NCBI GenBank assembly: GCA_035259385.1
Contig: DATFWL010000316.1
Span: 34,136-98,135 of the forward strand
Source: QHWK01 sp035259385
Lineage (GTDB): Bacteria > Acidobacteriota > Vicinamibacteria > Vicinamibacterales > CAVVIG01
DNA: 64,000 nt
Direction: 5' to 3'
Positions within the stretch are counted from its first letter, which is position 1; every line of letters begins with the position of its first letter. Below the pieces are notes generated by a model. That model searched no databases, had not been told where the DNA came from, and saw only the letters and a list, made by a program, of their open reading frames with translations. Shown here piece by piece: positions 43,211 to 50,831 of this stretch. Both the position numbers and the translations under genes were made by a program.

Positions 43211-44794
43211 ATGCTGATGCTCGAGCGCAAGCGGGCCGCAACGCACGGGCGCACGAAGGCTGAACCGGGCCGCCGCGGTCATGACGCGACGCCGCGCGGC
43301 GACCATGCCAGGCCTCACGCGGCGTCGTGCGCGTGCGGCGGATCGTGTCCGCGCTGCCAGGCCGCCTCGAGGTCTGCTCAGGGGAAGTGCGCCACGGGCG
43401 CGGAAGAAGGCGCGCGGCCTGACGAATCCCTCAAGCCGCCGACAGGCACGATCGGCGACGGTCACGACCTTCAGGCGGCGCGCTTTTCGGGTGATGAGGT
43501 CCTCGAAGCGTGCTTCGACAACGAGCGATTCCTCCGCTTTGGAAGCACCGGGCCCGCCGTCGAGAAGCTGCAACAGGCGCTGATCGATGCCGGATTCCCG
43601 CTGCCGAGATTTGGCGTCGACGGCCTCTTCAAATCGGAGACGCAGGGCGCGGTCCGCGACTTTCAGCGATCGCAGGGGTTGGAGCCCGATGGCATCGTCG
43701 GACCGCTCACGATGGGAGCGCTCGACCGGCTCTTCGCCAGTCCGGCACCTGCGCCTGCACCGCCCGCTCCCGCTCCAGCACCTGCGCCCGCATCGCCCGC
43801 TCCCGCTCCGGCGCCTGGAGCACCGGCGCCTGCGCCCCCTGCACCCGCACCGGCGTCCCCGGCGCCTGCACCCGCACCTCCCGCGCCTGCACCCACGTCT
43901 CCCGCGCCCGCACCCACGTCTCCCGCGCCCGCACCTACGTCCCCCGCGCCCGCACCTACGTCCCCCGCACCCGCACCCACGTCTCCCGCGCCCGCACCAG
44001 CGCCCGCCCCTCCGGCGCCGTCACCCGCGCCGTCCGAATCGATCACCAGCGAAACAGTGGCGACGTCGCCGGGCGCGCGGACGCGAACCGACATCGGAGT
44101 TGGCGAAGAGGTCAGGCTCACCCACTCGACAGGCAGCACGACCTGGACGAAAACGGCCGGCAACCTCTCGAAAGCAACCGGAGCGAGCGTGAAATTTACA
44201 GCACCGGACACCGCGCAGACGGTCACCGTGACCGGCGGCAAGGCGTCGATCACGTTCAACGTGATCGCTCCGAACGACGTCCATATGGATCGCTTCCTCG
44301 AAACCGCAGTCAAGCACACGGAGGGCCATGCGGATTCGGGCATCCAGACGCAGCCGTTCCTCCTGCCGGACAACGTGAGCTTCATGAATGTCACCTATCA
44401 CGAGATGAACACGCGCGCCGTCGTCACCAGCCCGGGGGTGTACGCATGTCTCAAGGACCGCGTTCACTGCAAACAAGTGCCCGCGGGGGCCGCGTGCCAC
44501 AACATCCCGATGCTGGATTCGGTCGTCGCAGGCAAGGGAACGGAGGCTCTCTTCCCGGACTGCGTCTACTCGGGCGACTGCGGACAGACGGCGCCGTTTG
44601 CTCCGGGCACGATCACCTTTCGGATTCCGTACGAGTACCGCGTCGGCAAAGGGCCATTCCGGCAATTCAGGGTCGTGACGCAGGTGAGCGCGCTGGACGC
44701 GGACGGCTCCACGCTGAGATCCGAGAAAGCTGGCGCCAAGGGCGAGACGACCGTCGCAGCCGCCAAGGGCGTCATTCAAGGCTGCGACGATTGA
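43211..44794 (+). CDS. peptidoglycan-binding protein with Pro-rich linker, probable eCIS cargo
   Basis: The 527-residue protein has four parts. The N-terminus repeats the motif of the previous protein, CACGGSCPRC (Cys40, 42, 46, 49). Residues about 107-172 form a PG_binding_1 domain: LRFGSTGPAVEKLQQALID, FGVDGLFKSETQGAVRDFQR, GLEPDGIVGPLTMGALDRLF. A Pro/Ala linker (about 178-276) includes repeats of PAPAPTS. The C-terminal about 250 residues contain an Ig-like segment (VGEEVRLTHSTGSTTW) and then an unrecognised domain with several cysteines. Cell-wall binding suits a protein delivered through a bacterial or host surface. ATG 43211 is used; ATG 43217 is also possible. Confidence 0.75.
   Translation: MLMLERKRAATHGRTKAEPGRRGHDATPRGDHARPHAASCACGGSCPRCQAASRSAQGKCATGAEEGARPDESLKPPTGTIGDGHDLQAARFSGDEVLEACFDNERFLRFGSTGPAVEKLQQALIDAGFPLPRFGVDGLFKSETQGAVRDFQRSQGLEPDGIVGPLTMGALDRLFASPAPAPAPPAPAPAPAPASPAPAPAPGAPAPAPPAPAPASPAPAPAPPAPAPTSPAPAPTSPAPAPTSPAPAPTSPAPAPTSPAPAPAPAPPAPSPAPSESITSETVATSPGARTRTDIGVGEEVRLTHSTGSTTWTKTAGNLSKATGASVKFTAPDTAQTVTVTGGKASITFNVIAPNDVHMDRFLETAVKHTEGHADSGIQTQPFLLPDNVSFMNVTYHEMNTRAVVTSPGVYACLKDRVHCKQVPAGAACHNIPMLDSVVAGKGTEALFPDCVYSGDCGQTAPFAPGTITFRIPYEYRVGKGPFRQFRVVTQVSALDADGSTLRSEKAGAKGETTVAAAKGVIQGCDD
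43880..43984 (+). repeat. five tandem 21-base in-frame repeats (PAPAPTS)
   Basis: Five consecutive 21-base units (consensus cccgcgcccgcacc-acgtc-, with few differences) encode seven-residue Pro-Ala-Pro-Ala-Pro-Thr-Ser-type units in the linker between the peptidoglycan-binding and C-terminal domains. Copies three and four are identical, indicating recent duplication or gene conversion. Confidence 0.9.
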
Positions 44795-44866
44795 CGGGCA
44801 CGAGCTGCGGCTTCGCGCCGGATCCCGATGTCCTGGCTGCGAGCCTGCTGACCGCGCGATGGGACA

Positions 44867-44902
44867 ACACACGGTCGAGGTCGGACCGAAAGTCTCGTGT
44901 GT
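44867..44902 (+). terminator. possible hairpin terminator after the injection cluster
   Basis: ACACACG at 44867-44873 pairs perfectly with CGTGTGT at 44896-44902 around a 22-base loop that contains a possible smaller GGTC/GACC stem. It lies 73 bases after the last cluster gene. There is no following T-run, so intrinsic termination is uncertain. Confidence 0.3.
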
Positions 44903-44969
44903 GCAACGCTTTCGCGAGGTACCGGTGGCGGCACGCATCCTGAACGCCTTGTGCGTCAGGAGGTACGCC

Positions 44970-45344
44970 ATGCGATTCGGTACTCTCGGTGGAGCGGCGA
45001 CGCTGATCGCACTGCTCTCGACCACGCAAGCGTTCGCCCAGCCGTTTTCGATCACCTGTGCGCCGCGCCAACGCGCCGTCGTCGGCGAGAGGTTCGTTCG
45101 GGGCGTGCCGGTCACCAGCGCGCGGTGCGTCGACACGTCGCCGGGGCGCGCGGAGTTCTATCGCACGCGATACCGCGACGTGCGGCCGCATCGATCGTGG
45201 GGCAAGACGGCGCTGACCATCGCCGGCGGTGCCGGCACCGGCGCGGGCATTGGCGGAATCGTGCACGGCAGGAAGGGCGCGCTCATCGGCGCGGCCCTCG
45301 GCGGCGGCGCGGCGAGCCTGTACGAAAGCGCGAAGCGGCGGTAA
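44970..45344 (+). CDS. exported glycine-zipper protein
   Basis: A 124-residue protein with a signal peptide (MRFGTLGGAATLIALLSTTQAFAQ begins it) followed by a short cysteine-containing region and a C-terminal glycine-zipper segment (GGAGTGAGIGGIVHGRKGAL, IGAALGGGAASLYE), a pattern that packs in or on membranes. AGGAGG at 44958-44963, 6 bases before ATG 44970, fixes the start; longer upstream frames are not supported. It is separated from the injection cluster by a possible hairpin, so it is probably an independent gene. Its function is not known. Confidence 0.7.
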   Translation: MRFGTLGGAATLIALLSTTQAFAQPFSITCAPRQRAVVGERFVRGVPVTSARCVDTSPGRAEFYRTRYRDVRPHRSWGKTALTIAGGAGTGAGIGGIVHGRKGALIGAALGGGAASLYESAKRR

Positions 45345-45353
45345 TGTGCTGGC

Positions 45354-45728
45354 ATGCCTGATTCGAAACTCGCATGCTTCAGCGGCGAGCAGTACATTTC
45401 GCTGGAAACCTTCAAGAGGAACGGTCAGGGCGTCAAGACACCCGTCTGGTTCGTGCAGCGCGACGACGTGTTCTATGCGTACACCGACGCCGATTCGTGG
45501 AAGGTCAAGCGCATTCGAAACAATCCGCGCGTCCGCGTGGCGGTGTGCGACGTTCGCGGCCGGGTGAAGAGCGCATGGCTCGACGCGACCGCGGCGATCA
45601 TCGACGGGGATGAGCGGCGAGAGGCCGACAAACTGCTCGACCGCAAGTATGTCCTGAAACGGATCGGCAACCTGGTCGCGAGGATCACGCGTCGCAAGCG
45701 GGCACTGATCAAGATCGTGCCCGCGTAA
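45354..45728 (+). CDS. PPOX-class (flavin or F420-type) oxidoreductase
   Basis: The 124-residue product has the split-barrel pyridoxamine-phosphate-oxidase-like fold of the PPOX class F420-dependent group: YISLETFKRNGQGVKTPVWF, VQRDDVFYAYTDADSWKVKR, RIRNNPRVRVAVCDVRGRVK and a C-terminal helix-strand RRKRALIKIVPA. Such proteins bind F420, FMN or heme; the cofactor cannot be decided here. It follows the glycine-zipper gene by 9 bases and is the last gene before a convergent operon. Confidence 0.8.
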   Translation: MPDSKLACFSGEQYISLETFKRNGQGVKTPVWFVQRDDVFYAYTDADSWKVKRIRNNPRVRVAVCDVRGRVKSAWLDATAAIIDGDERREADKLLDRKYVLKRIGNLVARITRRKRALIKIVPA

Positions 45729-45853
45729 GCACCGGGACCCGTTGCGCGCGTGCAGTGACACCTCCAGGCGCGCTGTACCCCGGTCCGCTCGAAGGCAATC
45801 TGGCCATGGGAGGCGTCAGCATCCTGATCCAGTCGCTCCTCGGCGCGTGTGTA

Positions 45854-45956
45854 GATGGCTGATGGCTATGGTTCATGGTTCATGGTTCTTGGTTCCGAGG
45901 CCGTCAGCGATAGTCGTCAGCCATTAGCCATAGCCGTTAGCCATCAGCCCTCAGCC
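45854..45956. repeat. inverted heptad-repeat element, second sequence family
   Basis: This lies in the 292-base gap (45729-46020) between convergent genes. The left arm (45854-45895) is six consecutive 7-base units: GATGGCT twice, ATGGTTC three times, TTGGTTC. The right arm (45916-45956) is a run of units ending AGCC (GTCAGCC, ATTAGCC, ATAGCC, GTTAGCC, ATCAGCC, CTCAGCC) that partly complements the left arm. It has the same design as the AT-rich elements at 11426 and 14502 with a different unit sequence. A run of GC-alternating sequence follows to the next stop codon. Confidence 0.8.
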
Positions 45957-46020
45957 ATTGACAGCGCGCGCGGTGTTCGAGCGTGCCTGCACGCGCGCGC
46001 GCGGCGCTCGAGCGCGCGCC

Positions 46021-47757
46021 TCAAAGACCGCCGGTATTCGCTCTGAACAGGCCACGCGGCGCGGTCGTCGGCACCGGCACCACGTTCGATCCACGGAGCG
46101 CGATGCCCTCGCTCGCCGAAACCGCCGGCGCAAGCTGAAGCGCCTCGAAGCTCACGAGCGACGATTGGTAGTCGAGCGTCGCCTGCAGGAGAGCGACCTG
46201 CGCCTGCAGCAGATCACGCTGCGCCTGCGTCACGAGGAAGCTCGTGGACAGGCCCACTTCGTAGCGCCGCTGCTCGGACTCGAAGCGCTGCTCGGCAAGC
46301 GCCGCGCCGGCGCGGGCCGCGTCCTCGCGCTCCGCGGTGCTGCCCAGTTGACGGGCTGCCTGGCGGATCGTTCGTGCGACGTCGAGCTGGAGACTGGCGA
46401 CGCGCGCGTCCGCCTGCCGACGCTCCACACCCGCGCGGACCGCGCTCACCTGCTCGAAGCTGCGGCCAAGCGGATAGCTGACCGTGACACCCAGGCTCCA
46501 CACCGGATAGTTCTGTTTGAACACCTGTCCGAGCACATCGCCGAACCCGGAATCGATGCGGCCGGTCACGACACCGGGGAATCCGCCGGTGCGCAGCAGC
46601 TGCGTTCCGCCGAGCCCGGTGCCGCTGTACGAGGTCTCGATGCGAATGTCTGGCAGCTTCTGGTTCGAATAGAACTCGATGTCGGTCGACGCATTTTTCA
46701 CGTCGTTGCGCGCGCGACCGAGATCGTAGCGCCGGTCGAGCGCCTGCGCGACAACCGCGTCCACGTCGGGAGCCGCGGTGCGGCCGGGCGGTTCGTCAAT
46801 CGGATCGACCCGCACGCTCCAGAACGATCGATCGCTCGGATCGATGATCAGGCGCCGCAGTTGATCCTCCGCATCATCGGCGGCGGCCCTGGCGCGAATC
46901 AGCCCTTCGCGGCGGTCGGCGACTTCGGCCTGGACCTGCACGAGATCGAGCGGCGGCGACTGGCCGAATCGGACGCGCGCCTCGTTCTGCCGGGCGAGCT
47001 CCTCGGCGAGCTCCAGCGAACGCTGTTGCACGCCGACGTTTGCCCGCAGCGCTTTCAGGGTCCAGTACGTCTGCTTCACCGCCGCCACGGTCTGCACCGC
47101 CGACTCACGGAACTGCAGCTCGGAGCTCTCTTCATTCCGCTTCGTGATGATCAGCTGCTGGCTCGCCGAGTCGATCGTACGGTCCTTCAGCAGCGGCTGC
47201 GAGAACGCGACCCGGAATCCGGACTGCACGGTTGGATCGAAGCTGTTCAGGAAGTTGTTGCTCGTCGTGCGCGACGCGTCCCACGACACGCTCCATGTTC
47301 CGTTTCCCCACGGCACGCGCTGGCGCACGCCGGTTGACGAGAACCAGTCGCGACTGTCGACGCTGCTGGTGCCGAGCAGGAAGTTGGTCGGCGCCGCATC
47401 GACGCTCGACCGGCCGAACAGCGTTGAGAAGGTGGGCGTATAGGCGGTGCGCGCCTCGCCGACGTGAGCGGCCTCGACTTCCGTGGCGAGACGGACGACG
47501 AGGAGGTCCGGGTTGTGCTCGACGGCGCGCCGCACCGCCTCGTCGAGCGTGAGCGGCAGCGTGTCGGCGGTCAGCGCGATCGGCGCCGGCGATCGATCGG
47601 TCTTCGCGTCGAGATTCAACTGAACCCGGGGCGAACCCGCCGGCCCGGTCAGGGACGCCTGACCGAGCCCGCCAGCCCGTACGGCCGTCGTTTGCGCAAA
47701 GGCGCCGGCCGCGCACATCACGACGGCCAGCGCTACGGATGAACTTCGAGTGATCAT
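46021..47757 (-). CDS. outer membrane efflux protein (TolC-type)
   Basis: The 578-residue protein is the outer-membrane channel of a tripartite efflux pump. It has a signal peptide (MITRSSSVALAVVMCAAGAFAQ without the last residue) and two TolC-type halves, each with long amphipathic helices: DEAVRRAVEHNPDLLVVRLA, LELAEELARQNEARVRFGQS and, later, QRRYEVGLSTSFLVTQAQRD, LLQAQVALLQATLDYQSSLV. The start at ATG 47757 has GGAGG just upstream and overlaps the pump stop codon by 4 bases, so it is the last gene of the adaptor-pump-channel operon. It converges on the PPOX gene across the heptad-repeat element. Confidence 0.9.
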   Translation of the reverse strand: MITRSSSVALAVVMCAAGAFAQTTAVRAGGLGQASLTGPAGSPRVQLNLDAKTDRSPAPIALTADTLPLTLDEAVRRAVEHNPDLLVVRLATEVEAAHVGEARTAYTPTFSTLFGRSSVDAAPTNFLLGTSSVDSRDWFSSTGVRQRVPWGNGTWSVSWDASRTTSNNFLNSFDPTVQSGFRVAFSQPLLKDRTIDSASQQLIITKRNEESSELQFRESAVQTVAAVKQTYWTLKALRANVGVQQRSLELAEELARQNEARVRFGQSPPLDLVQVQAEVADRREGLIRARAAADDAEDQLRRLIIDPSDRSFWSVRVDPIDEPPGRTAAPDVDAVVAQALDRRYDLGRARNDVKNASTDIEFYSNQKLPDIRIETSYSGTGLGGTQLLRTGGFPGVVTGRIDSGFGDVLGQVFKQNYPVWSLGVTVSYPLGRSFEQVSAVRAGVERRQADARVASLQLDVARTIRQAARQLGSTAEREDAARAGAALAEQRFESEQRRYEVGLSTSFLVTQAQRDLLQAQVALLQATLDYQSSLVSFEALQLAPAVSASEGIALRGSNVVPVPTTAPRGLFRANTGGL

Positions 47758-50700
47758 GATGCCTCCGCCAGTTCCGGCAGCCGCACCGGCCGCTCGTCGC
47801 GCTCGCGGACAGCCGCGTGCGAGCGCGCGACCAGCACGTAGATCGACGGCACGACGAACAGCGTGAACAGCGTGCCGATGATCATGCCGCTCACCAGCAT
47901 GATGCCGATGCTGTTGCGCGCGCCGGCGCCGGGGCCGGTCGCGAGCACGAGTGGGAAGTGACCGACGACGGTTGCCGCCGTGGTCATCAGAATCGGGCGC
48001 AGCCGCGTCGACGCCGCTTCGATCACGGCGGCGAGCTTGGTCTTGCCCGTCTCCTGCAGGTGGTTCGCGAACTGCACGATCAGGATGCCGTTCTTCGACA
48101 CCAGACCGACCAGCGTGATCAGGCCGACCTGGCTGTAGATGTTCAGCGTCGTCAGGCCGAGGAACGAGAACAGCAGCGCGCCCGACACCGCCAGCGGCAC
48201 CGATCCGGCGAGGACGATGAACGGGTCGCGGAAGCTCTCGAACTGCGCCGCCAGCACGAGGTAGATCAGAATCGCCGACAGCAGGAAGGTGCCGAGGAAC
48301 TTGCCGCCCTCGGTGCGCAGCTGGCGCGACTCGCCCGCGTAGTCGATGTTGAAGCCCTGCGGCAGGCTCTTCCGCGCTTCGTCTTCGAGCACGCGCAGCG
48401 CCTGATCGAGCGGCACCGGCGGCGGGATCACGCCCTGGATCCGCACGGCGTTGAGCTGCTGGAACTTCTTCAGGTCGCGCGGCTCGGTCGTCGTCTTCAG
48501 GCTGGCGAACGTCGACAACGGAACCAGCCGATCGTGCGCGCCGGTGATGTAGATCTGCTCGAGCTGATCGGGCGTCAGCCGTTCGGCGCGGCTCACCTGC
48601 GGGATCACCTTGTAGCTGCGTCCCTGGATGCTGAAGCGGTTGACGTAGTTGGCGCCGAGCAGCGTCGACAGATCGCGGCTGGCCTGGCTCAACTCGACGC
48701 CCTGCGAGCGCAGCTTGTCGCGATCGAACACCACCTCGGTCTGCGGCTGGTCGAACTTCAGATCGGCGTCGGCGTAGATGAACAGACCGCTGGCGAACGC
48801 CTTCTTCACCAGGCGCTCGGCGATCTCGCTCAGCTCCTTCGGCTCGGCCGCGGACGCGATCACGAAATCGACCGGGAAGTTGCCGCCGCCAGGCAGCGCC
48901 GGCGGCGCCTGCGGAATCACCCGCACGCCGGCGATCTTCGACAGCGGCCCCATCGACTCCATCAGCAGCTGCTGGGTGGTCTTGGTCCGCTGGCTCCACG
49001 GGCGCGTGACCATGCCGCCGAAGCCGCCGGTCGGCAGCGTGATCTGGAAGATGCTGGCGTGCTCGGGCATCGCCGTGTAGACGTCGTAGATCTGGTCGGT
49101 GAACAGCTTGGTCTGCTCGAGCGTCGCGTTCGGCGGCGCCTGGACGAACCCGAAGAAGAAGCCCTGGTCTTCGTTCGGCGCGAGCTCCCGCTGCGAGAAC
49201 AGGTAGAACGGCACCGTCAGCAGCGCCACGATGATCCACAGCGTGAGGACCACCGGCCGGTAGCGCAGCGTCGCGGTCAGCGTGTGCGTGTAGCCGCGGC
49301 GGACGGCGTCGAAGCGCCGGTTGATCCAGCCGGCGAAGCCACGCTCGGTATCGCCGCCGCGCAGCAGTTTCGCGCCCATCATCGGCGACAGCGTCAGCGC
49401 GACGACGCCGGACACGATCACCGCCCCGGCGAGCGTGAACGCGAACTCGCGGAACAGCGATCCGGTGAGGCCGCCCTGGATGCCCACCGGCGCGTAGACC
49501 GCGGCGAGCGTGATCGTCATCGCGATGATCGGACCGACCAGCTCCCGGGCGGCGTCGATCGCGGCGCGAACCGGTTTCTTCCCTTCGTGGAGATGCCGTT
49601 CGACGTTCTCCACCATCACGATCGCGTCGTCGACGACGAGGCCGACGGAGAGGACGATGGCGAGCAGCGTCAGCAGGTTGATGGTGAAGCCGGCGACCAG
49701 CATCAGGAACACGGCGCCGACCAGCGAGATCGGAATCGCGACGATCGGGATCAGCACCGATCGGAACGACCCGAGGAACAGGAAGATCACGACGATCACG
49801 ATCAGCAGCGTCTCGGTCAGCGTCGACAGCACTTCGTTGATCGCGTCCTGGATGTACTCGGTCGAGTCGTAGGGAACGCCGACCTTCATGCCGGCCGGCA
49901 GCTGGGCGCGAATCTGCGGGAGCGCCTCGCGGACCTTGGCGATGACTTCGAGCGAGTTCGCCGTCGGCAGCACCCACACGCCCATGAACGTCGCCGACTC
50001 GCCGTTGAACCGGATGTCCTGCTCGTAGTCCTCCGCGCCGAGCACGACGTCGGCGACGTCGCCGAGCCGCACCACGACGCCGTCCTGCTCCTTGACCACC
50101 AGCTGACGGAACTCCTCCGGCGTCCGCAGGTCGGTGTTGGCGACGAGATTGACCGACACCATCGAGCCCTTGGTGTGGCCGAGCGCCGACAGGTAGTTGT
50201 TGCGGGCCAGCGCATCGCGGACCGCCGATGGTGCGATGCCGTGCGCCGTCATGCGATCCGGCTTCAGCCAGATGCGCATCGCGAAAGTGCGCGCCCCGAG
50301 GATGTCCGCGCGCTGGACGCCGGCGATCGCGCTCAGCTTCGGCTGGACGACGCGGGTCAGATAGTCGGTGATCTGGTTCGGATCGAGATCGGTCGACGAG
50401 AAGCCGAGGTAGATCGCCGCGAACTGGTTGTCGGCGGTCTGCAGATCGATCACCGGCGCTTCCGCCTCCGGCGGCAGGTCGTTGCGCACCTGGGCGACCT
50501 TCGCCTGAATCTGCGTCAGCGCGTCGTTGGTGTCGTAATTGAGTTTCAGGTGGACGGTGATGGTGCTCAGCCCCTGGGCGCTGGACGACTCCATGTAGTC
50601 GATGCCGTCGGCGCTGGCGATCACGCGCTCGAGCGGCGTGGTGATGAACCCGCGCACGAGATCGGCGTTGGCGCCGACGTAGATGGTGGTCACGTTGATC

Positions 50701-50831
50701 ACCGCGATGTCGCTGCGCGGGTACTGACGCACGCTCAACGCACGGATCGACTGCAGGCCGGCGATGAGGATGACCAGGTTGACGACGATGGCCAGGACCG
50801 GCCGCTTGACGAAGAGATCGGTGAACTTCAT
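47754..50831 (-). CDS. RND efflux pump inner-membrane subunit (HAE-1 type)
   Basis: This 1025-residue inner-membrane transporter has the AcrB/MexB architecture of twelve membrane helices and two large periplasmic loops. The proton-relay acidic pair is visible in GLVVDDAIVMVENVERHLHE and the partner lysine in TLVGLVSKNGILIVQFANHL. The N-terminus MKFTDLFVKRPVLAIVVNLV is standard. HAE-1 pumps usually export drugs, detergents or other amphipathic compounds; the substrate is unknown here. It overlaps the adaptor stop by one base and the channel start by four. Confidence 0.95.
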   Translation of the reverse strand: MKFTDLFVKRPVLAIVVNLVILIAGLQSIRALSVRQYPRSDIAVINVTTIYVGANADLVRGFITTPLERVIASADGIDYMESSSAQGLSTITVHLKLNYDTNDALTQIQAKVAQVRNDLPPEAEAPVIDLQTADNQFAAIYLGFSSTDLDPNQITDYLTRVVQPKLSAIAGVQRADILGARTFAMRIWLKPDRMTAHGIAPSAVRDALARNNYLSALGHTKGSMVSVNLVANTDLRTPEEFRQLVVKEQDGVVVRLGDVADVVLGAEDYEQDIRFNGESATFMGVWVLPTANSLEVIAKVREALPQIRAQLPAGMKVGVPYDSTEYIQDAINEVLSTLTETLLIVIVVIFLFLGSFRSVLIPIVAIPISLVGAVFLMLVAGFTINLLTLLAIVLSVGLVVDDAIVMVENVERHLHEGKKPVRAAIDAARELVGPIIAMTITLAAVYAPVGIQGGLTGSLFREFAFTLAGAVIVSGVVALTLSPMMGAKLLRGGDTERGFAGWINRRFDAVRRGYTHTLTATLRYRPVVLTLWIIVALLTVPFYLFSQRELAPNEDQGFFFGFVQAPPNATLEQTKLFTDQIYDVYTAMPEHASIFQITLPTGGFGGMVTRPWSQRTKTTQQLLMESMGPLSKIAGVRVIPQAPPALPGGGNFPVDFVIASAAEPKELSEIAERLVKKAFASGLFIYADADLKFDQPQTEVVFDRDKLRSQGVELSQASRDLSTLLGANYVNRFSIQGRSYKVIPQVSRAERLTPDQLEQIYITGAHDRLVPLSTFASLKTTTEPRDLKKFQQLNAVRIQGVIPPPVPLDQALRVLEDEARKSLPQGFNIDYAGESRQLRTEGGKFLGTFLLSAILIYLVLAAQFESFRDPFIVLAGSVPLAVSGALLFSFLGLTTLNIYSQVGLITLVGLVSKNGILIVQFANHLQETGKTKLAAVIEAASTRLRPILMTTAATVVGHFPLVLATGPGAGARNSIGIMLVSGMIIGTLFTLFVVPSIYVLVARSHAAVRERDERPVRLPELAEAS

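Noticed and set aside
17705..44794. Prophage or type VI secretion system
   Set aside because: No capsid, portal, terminase, integrase, holin or lysin gene is present, nor TssJ/TssL/TssM or a TssB/TssC sheath pair; DUF4255, the AAA+ ATPase and DUF4157 point to an eCIS-type system.
45742..45927. Small open frame in the gap after the PPOX gene
   Set aside because: It runs through the heptad-repeat arm, has no ribosome site and gives a low-complexity product.
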